A stretch of 64,000 nt of DNA from Caballeronia calidae (lineage in GTDB: Bacteria; Pseudomonadota; Gammaproteobacteria; Burkholderiales; Burkholderiaceae): NCBI RefSeq assembly GCF_900044055.2, contig NZ_FCOX02000022.1, positions 57,498 to 121,497 on the forward strand, read 5' to 3'. A program made the position numbers and the translations under genes. Shown one piece after another: positions 44,667 to 54,605 of this stretch. The first letter of the stretch is position 1; every line of letters begins with the position of its first letter. The notes beneath the pieces were generated by a model, which worked only from the letters and a program-made list of their open reading frames with translations, ran no database searches and was not told the origin of the DNA.

Positions 44667-45707
44667 ATGATCTTCATTAACGGAAAGTATCGACTCACGC
44701 GCCTGACGGGTGTCCAGCGCGTGGGCCATGAGCTGACTAATCGGATCGTCGATGAATGTCGGAGGAGAAATGTTGCCTGTGAGGTGTTGACACCCCCGCA
44801 GTGGATTGCGCGTTCGAAGCTCAGGCCCGTTATCGCGGCATTGTGGGAGCAGCTGATTTTGCCGCTCCGTGCTCGTCGCGGTGCGCTCGTCAACCTGTGT
44901 AATACCGCGCCGGTTTTTGCTCATGGACGTCAGTTGGTGCTTCTACATGACGCTGCCGTATTCGACGTTCCCGAGAATTACTCGAAGTTGTATCGGCGTT
45001 GGGCGATCTTCCAGATGAGACTGTTGGCGGCCGGTTCAAGTCGGCTGGCATCCGTATCGAATTTCTCGAGGGGCCGGCTGGCGTCCGCGCTCGGTAAGCA
45101 CAATGACGACTTCATTCTCGTTCGGGAAGGCGCGGGTCACGTTTTGAGAAACGGTCGATCGGACGATGTCTTGAGCAGGTTAGGAGTGGAGCGAAAGTCT
45201 TACCTCTTGGCAGTCGGAAGCCGCCAAGCGGGAAAGAATCTGCATAACCTGCTTGCCGCCGTGAGCCGGATCGATACCGATCATGTGCTCGTGGTCGCCG
45301 GTGGAACCGACTTGAGTCTTTTCTCGTCAGCCGTCGACGTCGACGCGAAGAAATGCGTGTTTGCAGGATACGTGAACGAAGACGAGCTCCGATCCCTCTA
45401 CACGCACGCGGCTTGCTTCGTCCAGGCATCGACGTACGAAGGCTTCGGCCTGCCCACCATAGAAGCGATGGCGCTGGGCGTTCCCGTAGTGTGTTCGAAC
45501 GCGGCATCGCTTCCCGAAGTGTGCGGCGACGCCGCGCGGTATTTCGACCCGCATTCGCCCGAAGATATGGCAAGGGTCATTGAAGAAGTGTTGCAAAGCG
45601 AGGTGATAAGAGGAGAGTTGATCGAGAAGGGAAAGCGACGCGTGCAATTCTATGACTGGGGATTGGCCGCAGAGGAACTGGTCGAAGATGTCTTGACCCG
45701 AATCTGA
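44667..45707 (+). CDS. GT4-family glycosyltransferase
   Basis: 346 aa, GT-B fold. Starts IFINGKYRLTRLTGVQRVGHEL, as in mannosyltransferases of capsule clusters. The donor domain shows LAVGSRQAGKNLHNLLAA and the EX7E motif STYEGFGLPTIEAMALG. It follows the sugar phosphotransferase by 49 bp. A mannosyl donor is plausible because manC is in the same operon, but this is inferred. Confidence 0.88.
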   Translation: MIFINGKYRLTRLTGVQRVGHELTNRIVDECRRRNVACEVLTPPQWIARSKLRPVIAALWEQLILPLRARRGALVNLCNTAPVFAHGRQLVLLHDAAVFDVPENYSKLYRRWAIFQMRLLAAGSSRLASVSNFSRGRLASALGKHNDDFILVREGAGHVLRNGRSDDVLSRLGVERKSYLLAVGSRQAGKNLHNLLAAVSRIDTDHVLVVAGGTDLSLFSSAVDVDAKKCVFAGYVNEDELRSLYTHAACFVQASTYEGFGLPTIEAMALGVPVVCSNAASLPEVCGDAARYFDPHSPEDMARVIEEVLQSEVIRGELIEKGKRRVQFYDWGLAAEELVEDVLTRI

Positions 45708-45813
45708 TTCATGTACACCAGGAAGGTGGCCTCACCGACGACGTGGCATGACGAATCGTTGCTTCGAGGAATTCTAGTGAATAACGGTTCCTTGCTTCAG
45801 GAGGGGTGTACCG

Positions 45814-46986
45814 TTGAGAACGACACAAGAAGTGCAGCCGCATCGTATGTCCCACGTGGACGCCATCCGTGCCGTAGCAGTGTTGCTCGTCATGTGGACG
45901 CACTACGCGGAGGAGTTTTCCGCGATTGCGGGCTCGCAACAATGGCTGAATGGCCTTCAACAATATGGAGGCTTCGGCCGCATTGGCGTTGTCGTGTTCT
46001 TCGCACTCAGTGGTCTCCTGATTCCAAAAGGCTTGACCGGGTCGACTGTCGACGGCACGCGTCGATTTCTCATTCGACGCTTTTTCCGGCTCTATCCGGC
46101 CTTTTGGCTGTCGATACCCTTGGGGTATCTCGCTTACTGGACGCTCTTCAACAGGAAACTCGACGTCGCGGGCTGGCTGGCAAACGCCACGATGATTCCT
46201 GTCGTGCTTGGACAGCCCGAAGTGATGGGCCACTATTGGACACTTGAAACGGAGCTTGCGTTCTACCTGCTGTGCCTCGCACTGTTCTGGCTGGGAGGCG
46301 TGCAGCACATGCGCGCCCTTTGCATGACCTGCATCGGGCTTTGTGTCGCTTTTGTTATCACCTCCGCTTTCAAGATCGTTCCCGCCACTGCGCTAGGCCA
46401 GTACAAGGGCATGCTGTACCACCTGTCGATCATGTTCTGGGGCGCATGCTTCCGAAAAGCGTACGATGCGCCGAATGAAAGAATGACCTTCAATTTGCCG
46501 GGCGCGTTGGCATTGCGAATAGAGTGGTCCTACAAGACGTGGTTGCTTGCGATGACGGCTTTGATAGCTGGAACCGCCATGCTGACGGGCGCCGTCGCGT
46601 TTGTGCATAACGACAGCCAGCACATGATCAATTCGATCAGCTATGTGCTCGGGCTCGCGCTGTTTGCATTGCTGGCGACCGTATGGAAGATACATCTGCG
46701 CCTTTTCGCGTGGCTTGGCGAGATCAGCTATTCGATCTACCTGCTGCACGGCATACCCTTGTATTGTCTCTATTGGGTATGCGAGCGCGCTGGCTGGGTC
46801 GGCGCGCCGCTCGGCGTGTACATGATCGCTACAACGGTGCTGGCGGTCGGTCTTTCGTGGCTGAGCTTTCGGGCGGTCGAAGCACCTTGTATCCGGTTCG
46901 CGCACGCGTTGACGTCGTCGCGCCGGGCGAAAGTGCCGAATGCCGTCTATAACAGTGGTCCCGCTGCGGACGACACGGGTCGTTAA
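45814..46986 (+). CDS. Acyltransferase 3 (OafA-like) membrane protein, TTG start
   Basis: 390 aa with about ten membrane segments. The family start is HVDAIRAVAVLLVMWTHY, then GRIGVVVFFALSGLLIPKG and an RRFFRLYPAFW motif. Without an SGNH tail it is the short form that transfers acetyl or other acyl groups to a surface sugar. The TTG at 45814 is preferred because AGGAGGGG lies 7 bp upstream; the internal ATG at 45847 has no such site. It is the second glycan acyltransferase of the window. Confidence 0.88.
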   Translation: MRTTQEVQPHRMSHVDAIRAVAVLLVMWTHYAEEFSAIAGSQQWLNGLQQYGGFGRIGVVVFFALSGLLIPKGLTGSTVDGTRRFLIRRFFRLYPAFWLSIPLGYLAYWTLFNRKLDVAGWLANATMIPVVLGQPEVMGHYWTLETELAFYLLCLALFWLGGVQHMRALCMTCIGLCVAFVITSAFKIVPATALGQYKGMLYHLSIMFWGACFRKAYDAPNERMTFNLPGALALRIEWSYKTWLLAMTALIAGTAMLTGAVAFVHNDSQHMINSISYVLGLALFALLATVWKIHLRLFAWLGEISYSIYLLHGIPLYCLYWVCERAGWVGAPLGVYMIATTVLAVGLSWLSFRAVEAPCIRFAHALTSSRRAKVPNAVYNSGPAADDTGR

Positions 46987-47174
46987 TGGCCGAAACCATA
47001 ACAAGCTCCACCATGACGCCTCTGCTAAAAAACCTCCATTCGATCCGCGCGCGAGGTAACCTTTCTAAGGCGTTGCCGGCCAAGCCCATTTCGAATCAGG
47101 CGGCTGCCCGGCGAGTTCGCCACCTTGCGTCATAACCATCAAAACTACGCTGCGATAAATCCGGGGACCGTCGC

Positions 47175-48446
47175 ATGGCTTCTTTTCGAAAGAACTTAAC
47201 GATTCTGATGACGTTGCAGGTGTCCACATACCTTGCACCGCTGCTGACGTTGCCTTGGCTCGCGCGCGTCCTGGGTCCGACCGACTATGGACGCCTTTCG
47301 TTCGCCATGGCCTTCACCGCCTATTTCATTTCGATCACGAATTACAGCTTCTCGTTGACGGCCACACCGAAGATTGCCATCAATCGCGAAAGCCGCGAAC
47401 TGCGCTCGAAGGTCTTTTGGGAAACCATTCTCACGCAAGCGGCGCTGGCGGCCGCCGGCTTTGTGGTGTTGATCGCGTTGACATCCATCGTTCCCTACCT
47501 CGAGGAGAATCGCGAACTGTTGTTGATCGGCTACGGCCAGGCGGTCGGCGCCATGTTGCTGCCGACATGGTACTTCCAGGGTATCGAGGAACTGGGTATG
47601 GAAAGCGCGCTGGTATTCGCAGGTCGCGCGTTGAGCGTTCCTGCAATGTACATCTTCGTTCGCGAGCGCGACGACCTGATTACTGCCATGGTGGTGAACG
47701 CGCTGGTGCCGCTGGTCTCGGGTATCGCCCTATGCACGTATCTGTACTTTCGTCGGGAGCTCGACTTTGTGAAGGTGTCGTTCAAGACTATCCTCGCTCG
47801 TCTGAAGGAAGGCTGGAGTGTGTTCATTGCCACGTCGCTGGTCGACATCTATGCATCGAGCAACATCGTGCTGCTCACCTTCATTGCAGGCAACGTCGCA
47901 GGCGGCTATTTCGCCGCCGGTGACAAACTGATCCGCGCGGCGACGAACATACTTCAGCCGCTCAGGACCGCTGCCTATCCACGCGTGAGCTTCCTCATGC
48001 ACCACGCAAAGGACGATGCATTCGCATTTCTGCGCAGAATGTTGGTCGCACAAGGCATCGTGGTGTCGCTGATCTCTTTGACGATATTTTTCGGTGCTCC
48101 CCTCGCAGTAAAACTGTTGTATGGACCGCAGTTCTTGCCAACCGTGGAGGTGTTGCGTTGGATGGCGTTCGTGCCGTTGATGGTTGGGCTATCGGATTTG
48201 TTCGGTGTTCAGACGATGCTTCCGCTCGGCATGAAGTCGCAGTTCAGCCGGGTGCTCGTCGCGTCCGCCGTGCTGAATTTTGGCTTGCTCGCCGTGCTTG
48301 CGAAGTTCTTCAACGAGCAGGGCGCGGCAGCTACGGTCCTGATCGTCGAGGCGCTGGTGGCCGTCGGAATGGCCGTCACGCTGCACCGCGAAGGCGTGCC
48401 GTTCCTCAAGCGCCCCATGGTCGAAGGCGCTGGTTCCGGAACGTAA
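47175..48446 (+). CDS. Wzx-type oligosaccharide flippase
   Basis: 423 aa, PST/MOP family, about 12 membrane segments, beginning RKNLTILMTLQVSTYLAPLL and carrying FGVQTMLPLGMK near residue 355. Role as for the flippase at 33134. It lies in the plus-strand operon between the acyltransferase and the GT9 gene. Two flippases and one Wzy polymerase in the same locus suggest either two products or a mosaic history. Confidence 0.9.
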   Translation: MASFRKNLTILMTLQVSTYLAPLLTLPWLARVLGPTDYGRLSFAMAFTAYFISITNYSFSLTATPKIAINRESRELRSKVFWETILTQAALAAAGFVVLIALTSIVPYLEENRELLLIGYGQAVGAMLLPTWYFQGIEELGMESALVFAGRALSVPAMYIFVRERDDLITAMVVNALVPLVSGIALCTYLYFRRELDFVKVSFKTILARLKEGWSVFIATSLVDIYASSNIVLLTFIAGNVAGGYFAAGDKLIRAATNILQPLRTAAYPRVSFLMHHAKDDAFAFLRRMLVAQGIVVSLISLTIFFGAPLAVKLLYGPQFLPTVEVLRWMAFVPLMVGLSDLFGVQTMLPLGMKSQFSRVLVASAVLNFGLLAVLAKFFNEQGAAATVLIVEALVAVGMAVTLHREGVPFLKRPMVEGAGSGT

Positions 48447-48527
48447 CGTGAGCCGTGTGAGTGCGATGTTGTCGCGTGGTGAATTTGCCGTCAGTCGTGT
48501 AATTGACTTGATCTATCGGAATTTGAT

Positions 48528-49631
48528 ATGAAAAGTGAGCGCGGGCAGGGCCTTATGAAGCGGGTCGATCTTTGTGTGGGTGGCGTCTTCCTATACGTGT
48601 TAGGCGCGATTCGCAAGAAGAGGAGCATGCCGTCCGAATACTCGACGGTGGGAATCTTTGCATTCGCCGCGATCGGCGACTCGATCTTATCGTCGTTCTT
48701 GATCTCTGAAGTAAGAAGACTTGCGAACGTCTCGAAGGTCATCGTCTTCGCTTCAAAAAGTAATGCGGGAATATATGACCTGTTCAAGGGGTTCGATGAA
48801 ATTTCGATCGTTCCGGTGACAAATCCATTCCAGGCCATTCGACTCGTGAGACAGTTCAACGTCGATATCCTGATCGATACTTCACAGTGGCCCAGGATAG
48901 CTGCGATCCTCGCGGCCTTTACGCGTTCGAAATTTACGATCGGATTCAAGACGCGTCAGCAATTTCGTCACTATGCCTATGACGCCTGCGTCGAGCACAA
49001 CAGCACTGTGCATGAAGTGGACAATTTCAGGAAGCTATTGAATCCGTTGGGGGTCGAGTCGCGGGAGTACCCGCGAATAACCAAAGACGTTCAAGCAACG
49101 GGGGCGTCGCATATTACCAGCGATAAATATATCGTTTTTCACCCTTGGGCGGCTGGCACTAATAGTGCCATGCGCGAGTGGCCCGTCACTTACTGGTGCA
49201 ACCTCGCTGAAATGTTGATCGAGACGGGCTATACCATCGTCATTACAGGGGGGCCCGGTGACGCTGATCGCGCGGAGGAATTGCGGAAGCTGATCGGAGG
49301 CGCGAGCGTAATAAATGCCGCGGCGAAGTTTGGGTTTTCGGGGGTGGCCGAGATAATCCGTGGGGCGGCGTGCGTGATCTGTGTGAACACCGGAATCATG
49401 CATTTGTCCGCCATGCTGGATACCCCCATGATCAGCTTGCACGGTCCCACGAATCCCTCGCGATGGGGACCCGTGTCCAAGGAAAGAGGTGTTCTCGCGG
49501 TATCGGAAAGAGAGGGGGGGATGTATCTAAACCTGGGGTTCGAGTATCCGAAGAAGCCGAAGTATCTGATGGACAAGATCAGCGTTGATGCAGTCGTCAA
49601 TGCTCTCCGAAAGGAGTATTCCATTATCTAG
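48528..49631 (+). CDS. GT9-family (heptosyltransferase-like) glycosyltransferase
   Basis: 367 aa. The GT9 pattern is clear: an N-terminal AAIGDSILSSFLISEVRRL, a central FHPWAAGTNSAMREWPVTYW, then VITGGPGDADRAEEL, and near the C-terminus GVAEIIRGAACVICVNTGIMHLSAML followed by LHGPTNPSRWGP. GT9 enzymes move heptose from ADP-heptose onto lipopolysaccharide core or other glycans. GmhA and HldE genes follow directly, so heptose as the sugar is plausible. A longer basic N-terminus precedes the domain. Confidence 0.9.
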   Translation: MKSERGQGLMKRVDLCVGGVFLYVLGAIRKKRSMPSEYSTVGIFAFAAIGDSILSSFLISEVRRLANVSKVIVFASKSNAGIYDLFKGFDEISIVPVTNPFQAIRLVRQFNVDILIDTSQWPRIAAILAAFTRSKFTIGFKTRQQFRHYAYDACVEHNSTVHEVDNFRKLLNPLGVESREYPRITKDVQATGASHITSDKYIVFHPWAAGTNSAMREWPVTYWCNLAEMLIETGYTIVITGGPGDADRAEELRKLIGGASVINAAAKFGFSGVAEIIRGAACVICVNTGIMHLSAMLDTPMISLHGPTNPSRWGPVSKERGVLAVSEREGGMYLNLGFEYPKKPKYLMDKISVDAVVNALRKEYSII

Positions 49632-49653
49632 CGGGTATTGCTGAGGGGGCGAT

Positions 49654-50238
49654 ATGTCAAATATATTTCTGGCTAATCTGGACGAGCACGCAGCATTGAT
49701 TTCCAAGCTGGCCAGTCTGAATGACGAGATCTGGGCGGCTATCGACATCATTGCGACTTCCATGGGCTCAGGCGGGAAGTTGATGCTATGCGGAAATGGA
49801 GGCTCAGCGGCCGATAGCCAGCACCTGGCAGCTGAATTCACGGGGCGGTTCATCAAGGATCGCCGGCCGCTTCCGGCGCTGGCACTATCCACGGACACGT
49901 CCGCGCTCACCTGCATCAGTAATGACTATTCATACGACGATGTCTTCAGCAGACAGGTCGCCGGACTGGGACGCAAGGGCGATTGCCTGATCGGCATTTC
50001 GACGTCAGGGAATTCCGCGAATGTATTGCGCGCGGTGGAGTCGGCAAAGGACATGGGCATTCGCACCATTGGGCTTCTCGGCCGTGACGGCGGCAAGCTG
50101 GCGAAACTCTGCGACATGAGCATCATTGTCCCGTCTTCCGTCACGGCGCGTATCCAGGAAGCACACATCCTTATCGGCCACACGATTTGCGGCGCCGTGG
50201 AAGTGGCGCTCGGACTAGCGAATTTGGAGCAGCCATGA
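49654..50238 (+). CDS. gmhA: Sedoheptulose-7-phosphate isomerase
   Basis: 194 aa with a SIS domain: GNGGSAADSQHLAAEFTGRF (residues about 49-68) binds the phosphate, and GISTSGNSANVLRA the second loop. It makes D-glycero-D-manno-heptose 7-phosphate, the first step to ADP-heptose. The stop overlaps the hldE start (ATGA). The chromosome should have a housekeeping copy, so this one is likely dedicated to the locus. Confidence 0.94.
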   Translation: MSNIFLANLDEHAALISKLASLNDEIWAAIDIIATSMGSGGKLMLCGNGGSAADSQHLAAEFTGRFIKDRRPLPALALSTDTSALTCISNDYSYDDVFSRQVAGLGRKGDCLIGISTSGNSANVLRAVESAKDMGIRTIGLLGRDGGKLAKLCDMSIIVPSSVTARIQEAHILIGHTICGAVEVALGLANLEQP

Positions 50239-51572
50239 ACATGCCGGAGACACGGAATCACCCGCCGTTCCTCGCGCAACCCGATTTTTCGCAAGCGCGT
50301 GTCCTGGTGGTCGGCGATGTCATGCTCGACCGATACTGGCACGGACCGGCGCTTCGTCTTTCACCGGAGGCGCCTGTCCCTGTGGTCCATGTCCAAATGG
50401 AGGAGACGCGGATAGGTGGGGCCGGCAACGTAGCGTTGAACGCGGCCGTTCTCGGGGCACATACTCGCCTTCTTGGTCTTGCAGGGCAGGACGCTCAGGC
50501 CGATCAACTCGAACAGATGCTGATCGCCGGGGGGGTCGAATGTCTGGTGCAGCGGGTCGAGGGTAGCAGAACCATTACGAAACTTCGCATTCTTTCCCGC
50601 CACCAACAACTGATAAGGGCGGATTTCGAAGATCCGTTTCTCAACTGGAATTTCGCTGAGTTACTGCTTGCTTTTGAGCGACAGCTAAGCGATGTCGACG
50701 TAGTCATCCTGTCGGACTATTCGAAAGGCGCCTTGCGCCGGTCAGCGGATCTCATTGTCGCCGCGCGCAAAGCCGGAAAGCCTGTAATCGTCGATCCAAA
50801 AGGAACGGATTTCGAGCGCTATCGCGGCGCCACGGTCATTACGCCAAACCTGTCGGAGTTCGAGGCGGTAGTCGGACGTTGCGAGAACGAAGCCGATATC
50901 GAACGCAAGGGCGAGGCACTCCGTGACACGCTCGACCTTGAAGCAGTGCTCGTCACTCGAAGCGAGAACGGGATGACATTGCTCGCTCGCAACCACGCAC
51001 CGCTGCATTTGCCGACGCGCGCGCGGGAAGTATATGACGTGACGGGCGCGGGCGACACCGTCGTCGCGACCCTGAGTGCTGCATTGGGCGCAGGCGTTTC
51101 GCTTCCGGAGTGCGTCGCACTTGCCAACGTTGCGGCGGGTGTTGTCGTGACCAAATTGGGCACCGCCACAGTCAGTCCCGTCGAGCTTCAGCAAGCGCTC
51201 AGCTATGAGGCGGCGTTCGCGGCCGGAGGCATTTTCGAAGAAGACGGTTTGCTGTGTCAGATAAGCGGTGCTCGAACAAGAGGTGAGCGTATCGTATTGA
51301 CGAATGGATATTTCGACACGCTTCACCCTGGACACATCGATGCTCTGGAAAAGGCGCGCGCATTAGGAGACAAGCTGATCGTGGCCGTCAATGACGACGC
51401 TTCCGTCACGCGTCTCAAAGGAGTACGACGTCCGGTCAATCCTCTCTCTACGCGCATGCGCATGGTGTCGGCGCTATCGTGCGTCGATTGGGTGGTCCCG
51501 TTATCCGAGGACACACCCGAACGACTGGTTTCGCGCCTCATGCCGGACGTGCTGGTCATGGGAGGCGACTAG
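50235..51572 (+). CDS. hldE: HldE-like heptose-phosphate kinase/adenylyltransferase, C-terminally truncated
   Basis: 445 aa against about 475 for intact HldE. The PfkB-type kinase domain (about 1-330) is complete with VVGDVMLDRYW, RIGGAGNVALN and VTGAGDTVVATL. The cytidylyltransferase-like domain starts TNGYFDTLHPGHIDALEKA with the HxGH motif. It stops at VLVMGGD: a TAG follows where homologues continue with Tyr and about 30 more residues, including an STT-containing motif near the end. No frame in the next 150 bp clearly restores that tail. The kinase may work while the adenylyltransferase is probably lost or weakened. The start overlaps gmhA. Confidence 0.88.
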   Translation: MNMPETRNHPPFLAQPDFSQARVLVVGDVMLDRYWHGPALRLSPEAPVPVVHVQMEETRIGGAGNVALNAAVLGAHTRLLGLAGQDAQADQLEQMLIAGGVECLVQRVEGSRTITKLRILSRHQQLIRADFEDPFLNWNFAELLLAFERQLSDVDVVILSDYSKGALRRSADLIVAARKAGKPVIVDPKGTDFERYRGATVITPNLSEFEAVVGRCENEADIERKGEALRDTLDLEAVLVTRSENGMTLLARNHAPLHLPTRAREVYDVTGAGDTVVATLSAALGAGVSLPECVALANVAAGVVVTKLGTATVSPVELQQALSYEAAFAAGGIFEEDGLLCQISGARTRGERIVLTNGYFDTLHPGHIDALEKARALGDKLIVAVNDDASVTRLKGVRRPVNPLSTRMRMVSALSCVDWVVPLSEDTPERLVSRLMPDVLVMGGD

Positions 51573-51853
51573 GTCCCGCTCACATCTTCAGGCTTGTTTC
51601 AAAGTGGCAGGCAGGCGATTCAAACAAGAGAGCGCTGCCGTCGAGCTCGTTGCGGCGAAGCCTCGTCTTTCGGTCAGACCGAATTTCGAGTAGTCGCTGG
51701 GACGAGCTCGTCCACTTGCGTCTACGATAGCTCGAGACATCTCTATCGGAATTGGGCTGTCGTGTGACGTTCGTCAGCATCGTCGACGTGTCGTTCGGCA
51801 TTCGAACGAATCGAATCAGCCGCACGCTGGAGTATGCTGACGTCGCCGTGACT

Positions 51854-52744
51854 TCAAAACTGTGGTTTATAGCCCTTCCAGTTACCGCCGAGCCGCAGAT
51901 GGCGCAGAAACAGTGGGATGCCCGTGAGGTTCGCGGCAAGCCATGAAACGGAGGCGTCGTCCGGGAGTTCGAAGGCCTTGAGCCGGAACGGGTCCGTGTG
52001 CTCATCGTTCCAGCCGACGTCGCACGTGCGGGCGGTCTTATATCCCGCTTGTTTCAGCGCCGCGACTTCGCGTGGGCCGTAGTTTCCATTTGTATAGGCG
52101 AAATGCTCGCAGGACCCGCCTAGCAGTTCCTCGACTTCGCGCTTCGATCCGGCGATCTCGTCAACGCATTCTTGATCGTCGCAGCGTGTCAGGATCGGAT
52201 GAAACCTCGTGTGCGATTGGAAGTCGACATATGGGCGCATCGCTTCGAGTTGCGCAGCGTTAAGGCCGCCGATGTATTCGGGACTCGTGTCGCCGTCCTG
52301 GCGATAGCCGCGGGCACCGAGTTCGGTGAGTCGCTCCCGATTCGTCAGCCGCTTCAGGCGCTCCAAATCCGCGTTTTTTGTTGCGGGGTCCAGCCACCAG
52401 TACGAGCGAGCGTGCCCAACGATGCCACTACATAGATAGATGGTCGGTTTGACGCCATGCTTGATCAAGACGGGCAGCAACAGCTCATTGCGCGCGTGAC
52501 CGTCATCCAACGTTATTACCGCTCTCGGTCGACCGCGCCCCGGCACGTTGGCCTGGTCGATCGGAATGATGTCGCAAATCTTTTTAAGGTACTCCAAATG
52601 TTTGTCGAGGAGGGCGGGGTCGGGGTCGTGATAGAGGAGGAACGCCACACGATCGCGCCAGAGCAATGAGCGCGTTGCCTTGGCGATGCCGCAATATACG
52701 ACGATGCGCGCAAAGGTCTCTCTTAACAGCGTTTTCGCTTTCAT
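51854..52744 (-). CDS. Polysaccharide deacetylase (CE4/NodB-like) family protein
   Basis: 296 aa from the ATG at 52744, where the conserved part and a GAGAG site begin; an in-frame ATG at 52789 is possible. The NodB motif 1 is AVITLDDGHARN (D-D), motif 2 is VDFQSHTRFHPIL (H-x4-H metal site), and YTNGNYGPREV follows. It has no clear signal peptide; a weak hydrophobic stretch lies near residue 15. It probably removes N-acetyl groups from the locus 2 glycan or a precursor. It is convergent with the hldE gene across a 281-bp gap that shows no gene. Confidence 0.85.
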   Translation of the reverse strand: MKAKTLLRETFARIVVYCGIAKATRSLLWRDRVAFLLYHDPDPALLDKHLEYLKKICDIIPIDQANVPGRGRPRAVITLDDGHARNELLLPVLIKHGVKPTIYLCSGIVGHARSYWWLDPATKNADLERLKRLTNRERLTELGARGYRQDGDTSPEYIGGLNAAQLEAMRPYVDFQSHTRFHPILTRCDDQECVDEIAGSKREVEELLGGSCEHFAYTNGNYGPREVAALKQAGYKTARTCDVGWNDEHTDPFRLKAFELPDDASVSWLAANLTGIPLFLRHLRLGGNWKGYKPQF

Positions 52745-52959
52745 CGATCGCTCTCGGTGGTTGAAGGTCCAACATGATTCGTACAGCAAAAACCGGACTG
52801 CGATGAGCCGGATCTCGTCGTGATTGGAATTTTTGCCGCAGCCTTGACGTTTGGCCTGGAAAGATTCTATGCCACGGCCAACTCAGCGCGAACTGATGCC
52901 GACACGGTCGACTACGCGTAGTACCGTTTCGACTCCGCGTGCGCATCGGCTCAAATGGT

Positions 52960-54150
52960 TTAAGCGGGCATCGCGCTCCCATCGCCGATTCGCATGAGCG
53001 AAGCAAGCCGTGTCGCGTAATGACGAGACGAATACTCGCTGATGTCATACTCGCGTCCTGTCTGCGACAGGTGTTCGACGAGTTGTGACATCGCTGCTCG
53101 AAGACTGGACGGATCGCTCCGGAACATAACCTTGTTGCCGACCTCATTACCGAACGTCGACAAACTGCCCACATCGTGAACCAGAGCAGGAAGGCCGAGC
53201 GAAGCCGCCTCGATGATCGCAAGCGGTGCATTCTCGGCGCATAACGACGGTAGCACGAGCGCATCTGCGGACGCGCGCAATTGCGTGAAAAGATCGTCCT
53301 GCGCGAGCCGGCCGAAGAAGACTAACTGGCCGCTTGCAACGAGCGATGCGAACCTTTGCTCGATCACGGCGCGATCGGGACCGTCGCCATAGACCTCGAT
53401 CCGCTGAATATGCGCGAAGCCGGCGGCTTGTGCGAGCTCGATGAACTGCACAAGCCCTTTCTCCGGTGCGACCCGTCCTACGAACGCCAGATTGAGGCGC
53501 GGTGATGTGCTCACTTTGAGTGGCGTTGGCGGCAAATCGACTGCCGACGGATTGGGCAACATCACAGTATTGACGATGCCACGCCGACGCAACGCCTGCT
53601 GCATGAATGGGCTCGGACACAGGACAGCATCGAACACGCGCTCGGGTTTGATCAATGCACGCATTGCGTGCCAATAGCACTTTCTCAGCGCGTCATGAAT
53701 CAGCCCCTTCTTGCTCGATCGCAAGCGTAGGGTGCGCAGGGTATTCAACGCCTCGAGCGGCACCGTGTGAGTGCCATCTTTTGTGTAGTACTGCAGCAAT
53801 GGGTTGTAGTAGACAACGTGATAGTCGTGGCACGTCATGTATGTCGAATAGCCCAACTTTCGCTTGTACCGGGCAATGGTGCCGAGCACCGACGCCGACA
53901 ACACGCTGTGATAGTTGTGAACCATCACGCGATGCGGCCTGAAGTCCTTGATAGCCTCCTCCAGGGCTTTCGCCGCAGCACTGTTCCACGCCGGCGACGC
54001 AGGCGCGTGCGGATCAAGACAACTATTGTCGAAGCATCTGACATCAACGCCCGGCATCGCCCTCAACGACTCGACGGATTGGCGGTAGACCTCCTCGGCA
54101 CCGCCTTTTTGCACAAAATCGTTGATTACCAACACTCTGCACTGCTGCAT
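52960..54150 (-). CDS. GT4-family glycosyltransferase
   Basis: 396 aa, GT-B fold. The N-terminus is VLVINDFVQKGGAEEVYRQS, the donor domain has LAFVGRVAPEKGLVQFIELA, and the EX7E region is SLCAENAPLAIIEAASLG. It runs on the minus strand upstream of the deacetylase gene (215-bp gap) and may share its transcript. The acceptor and donor are unknown. Confidence 0.88.
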   Translation of the reverse strand: MQQCRVLVINDFVQKGGAEEVYRQSVESLRAMPGVDVRCFDNSCLDPHAPASPAWNSAAAKALEEAIKDFRPHRVMVHNYHSVLSASVLGTIARYKRKLGYSTYMTCHDYHVVYYNPLLQYYTKDGTHTVPLEALNTLRTLRLRSSKKGLIHDALRKCYWHAMRALIKPERVFDAVLCPSPFMQQALRRRGIVNTVMLPNPSAVDLPPTPLKVSTSPRLNLAFVGRVAPEKGLVQFIELAQAAGFAHIQRIEVYGDGPDRAVIEQRFASLVASGQLVFFGRLAQDDLFTQLRASADALVLPSLCAENAPLAIIEAASLGLPALVHDVGSLSTFGNEVGNKVMFRSDPSSLRAAMSQLVEHLSQTGREYDISEYSSRHYATRLASLMRIGDGSAMPA

Positions 54151-54605
54151 GCCTGTCTCCTCGACGTACGAATCTCTCCATACAGCGCAGTGCGCGCGAC
54201 GGGCGAAGACGCTTGTGGTTTGCAGAAAAGTATTGCGTTACGGCCCAGAGTACGTGTAGATGAACTATCGCCAGGGCGGAAAGAAGACTTTCGCGTCGCT
54301 CGAAAGATGCGACGTGCTTCATAGTCATAGTAATAGTTTGGTCCATGACCAGCAACAACGATATTAAGCACGACATTGCTTCTTTCTGATGCAGGTAATT
54401 TGTCATCTCAGCCTGTTATCGCCCCTACATGCGACGTTGCAGCGAAGTCGTCGACCCGTCCCTCGTTGTTTATCGGTTGTGCCGCGAGAAGTTTGGATCG
54501 GTAGAGAAAGACATCGTTTGCGCACTCGCGGATATCAAGCTACGATGATCTATCGTCCGTTGTAATGCGCCATGCCCGTAACCTTGCTTGCATCTGAGGA
54601 TCAGC
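54151..54605. other. Intergenic region between divergent genes
   Basis: About 455 bp separating the minus-strand GT4 gene from the plus-strand zinc-ribbon gene. Small ORFs (for example 54126-54371, minus) overlap the GT4 gene and have no known domain. It probably holds both promoters; no convincing boxes were identified. Confidence 0.45.

Noticed and set aside
54126..54371. 81-codon minus-strand ORF upstream of the GT4 gene
   Set aside because: It overlaps the GT4 start and shows no domain or conservation signal.
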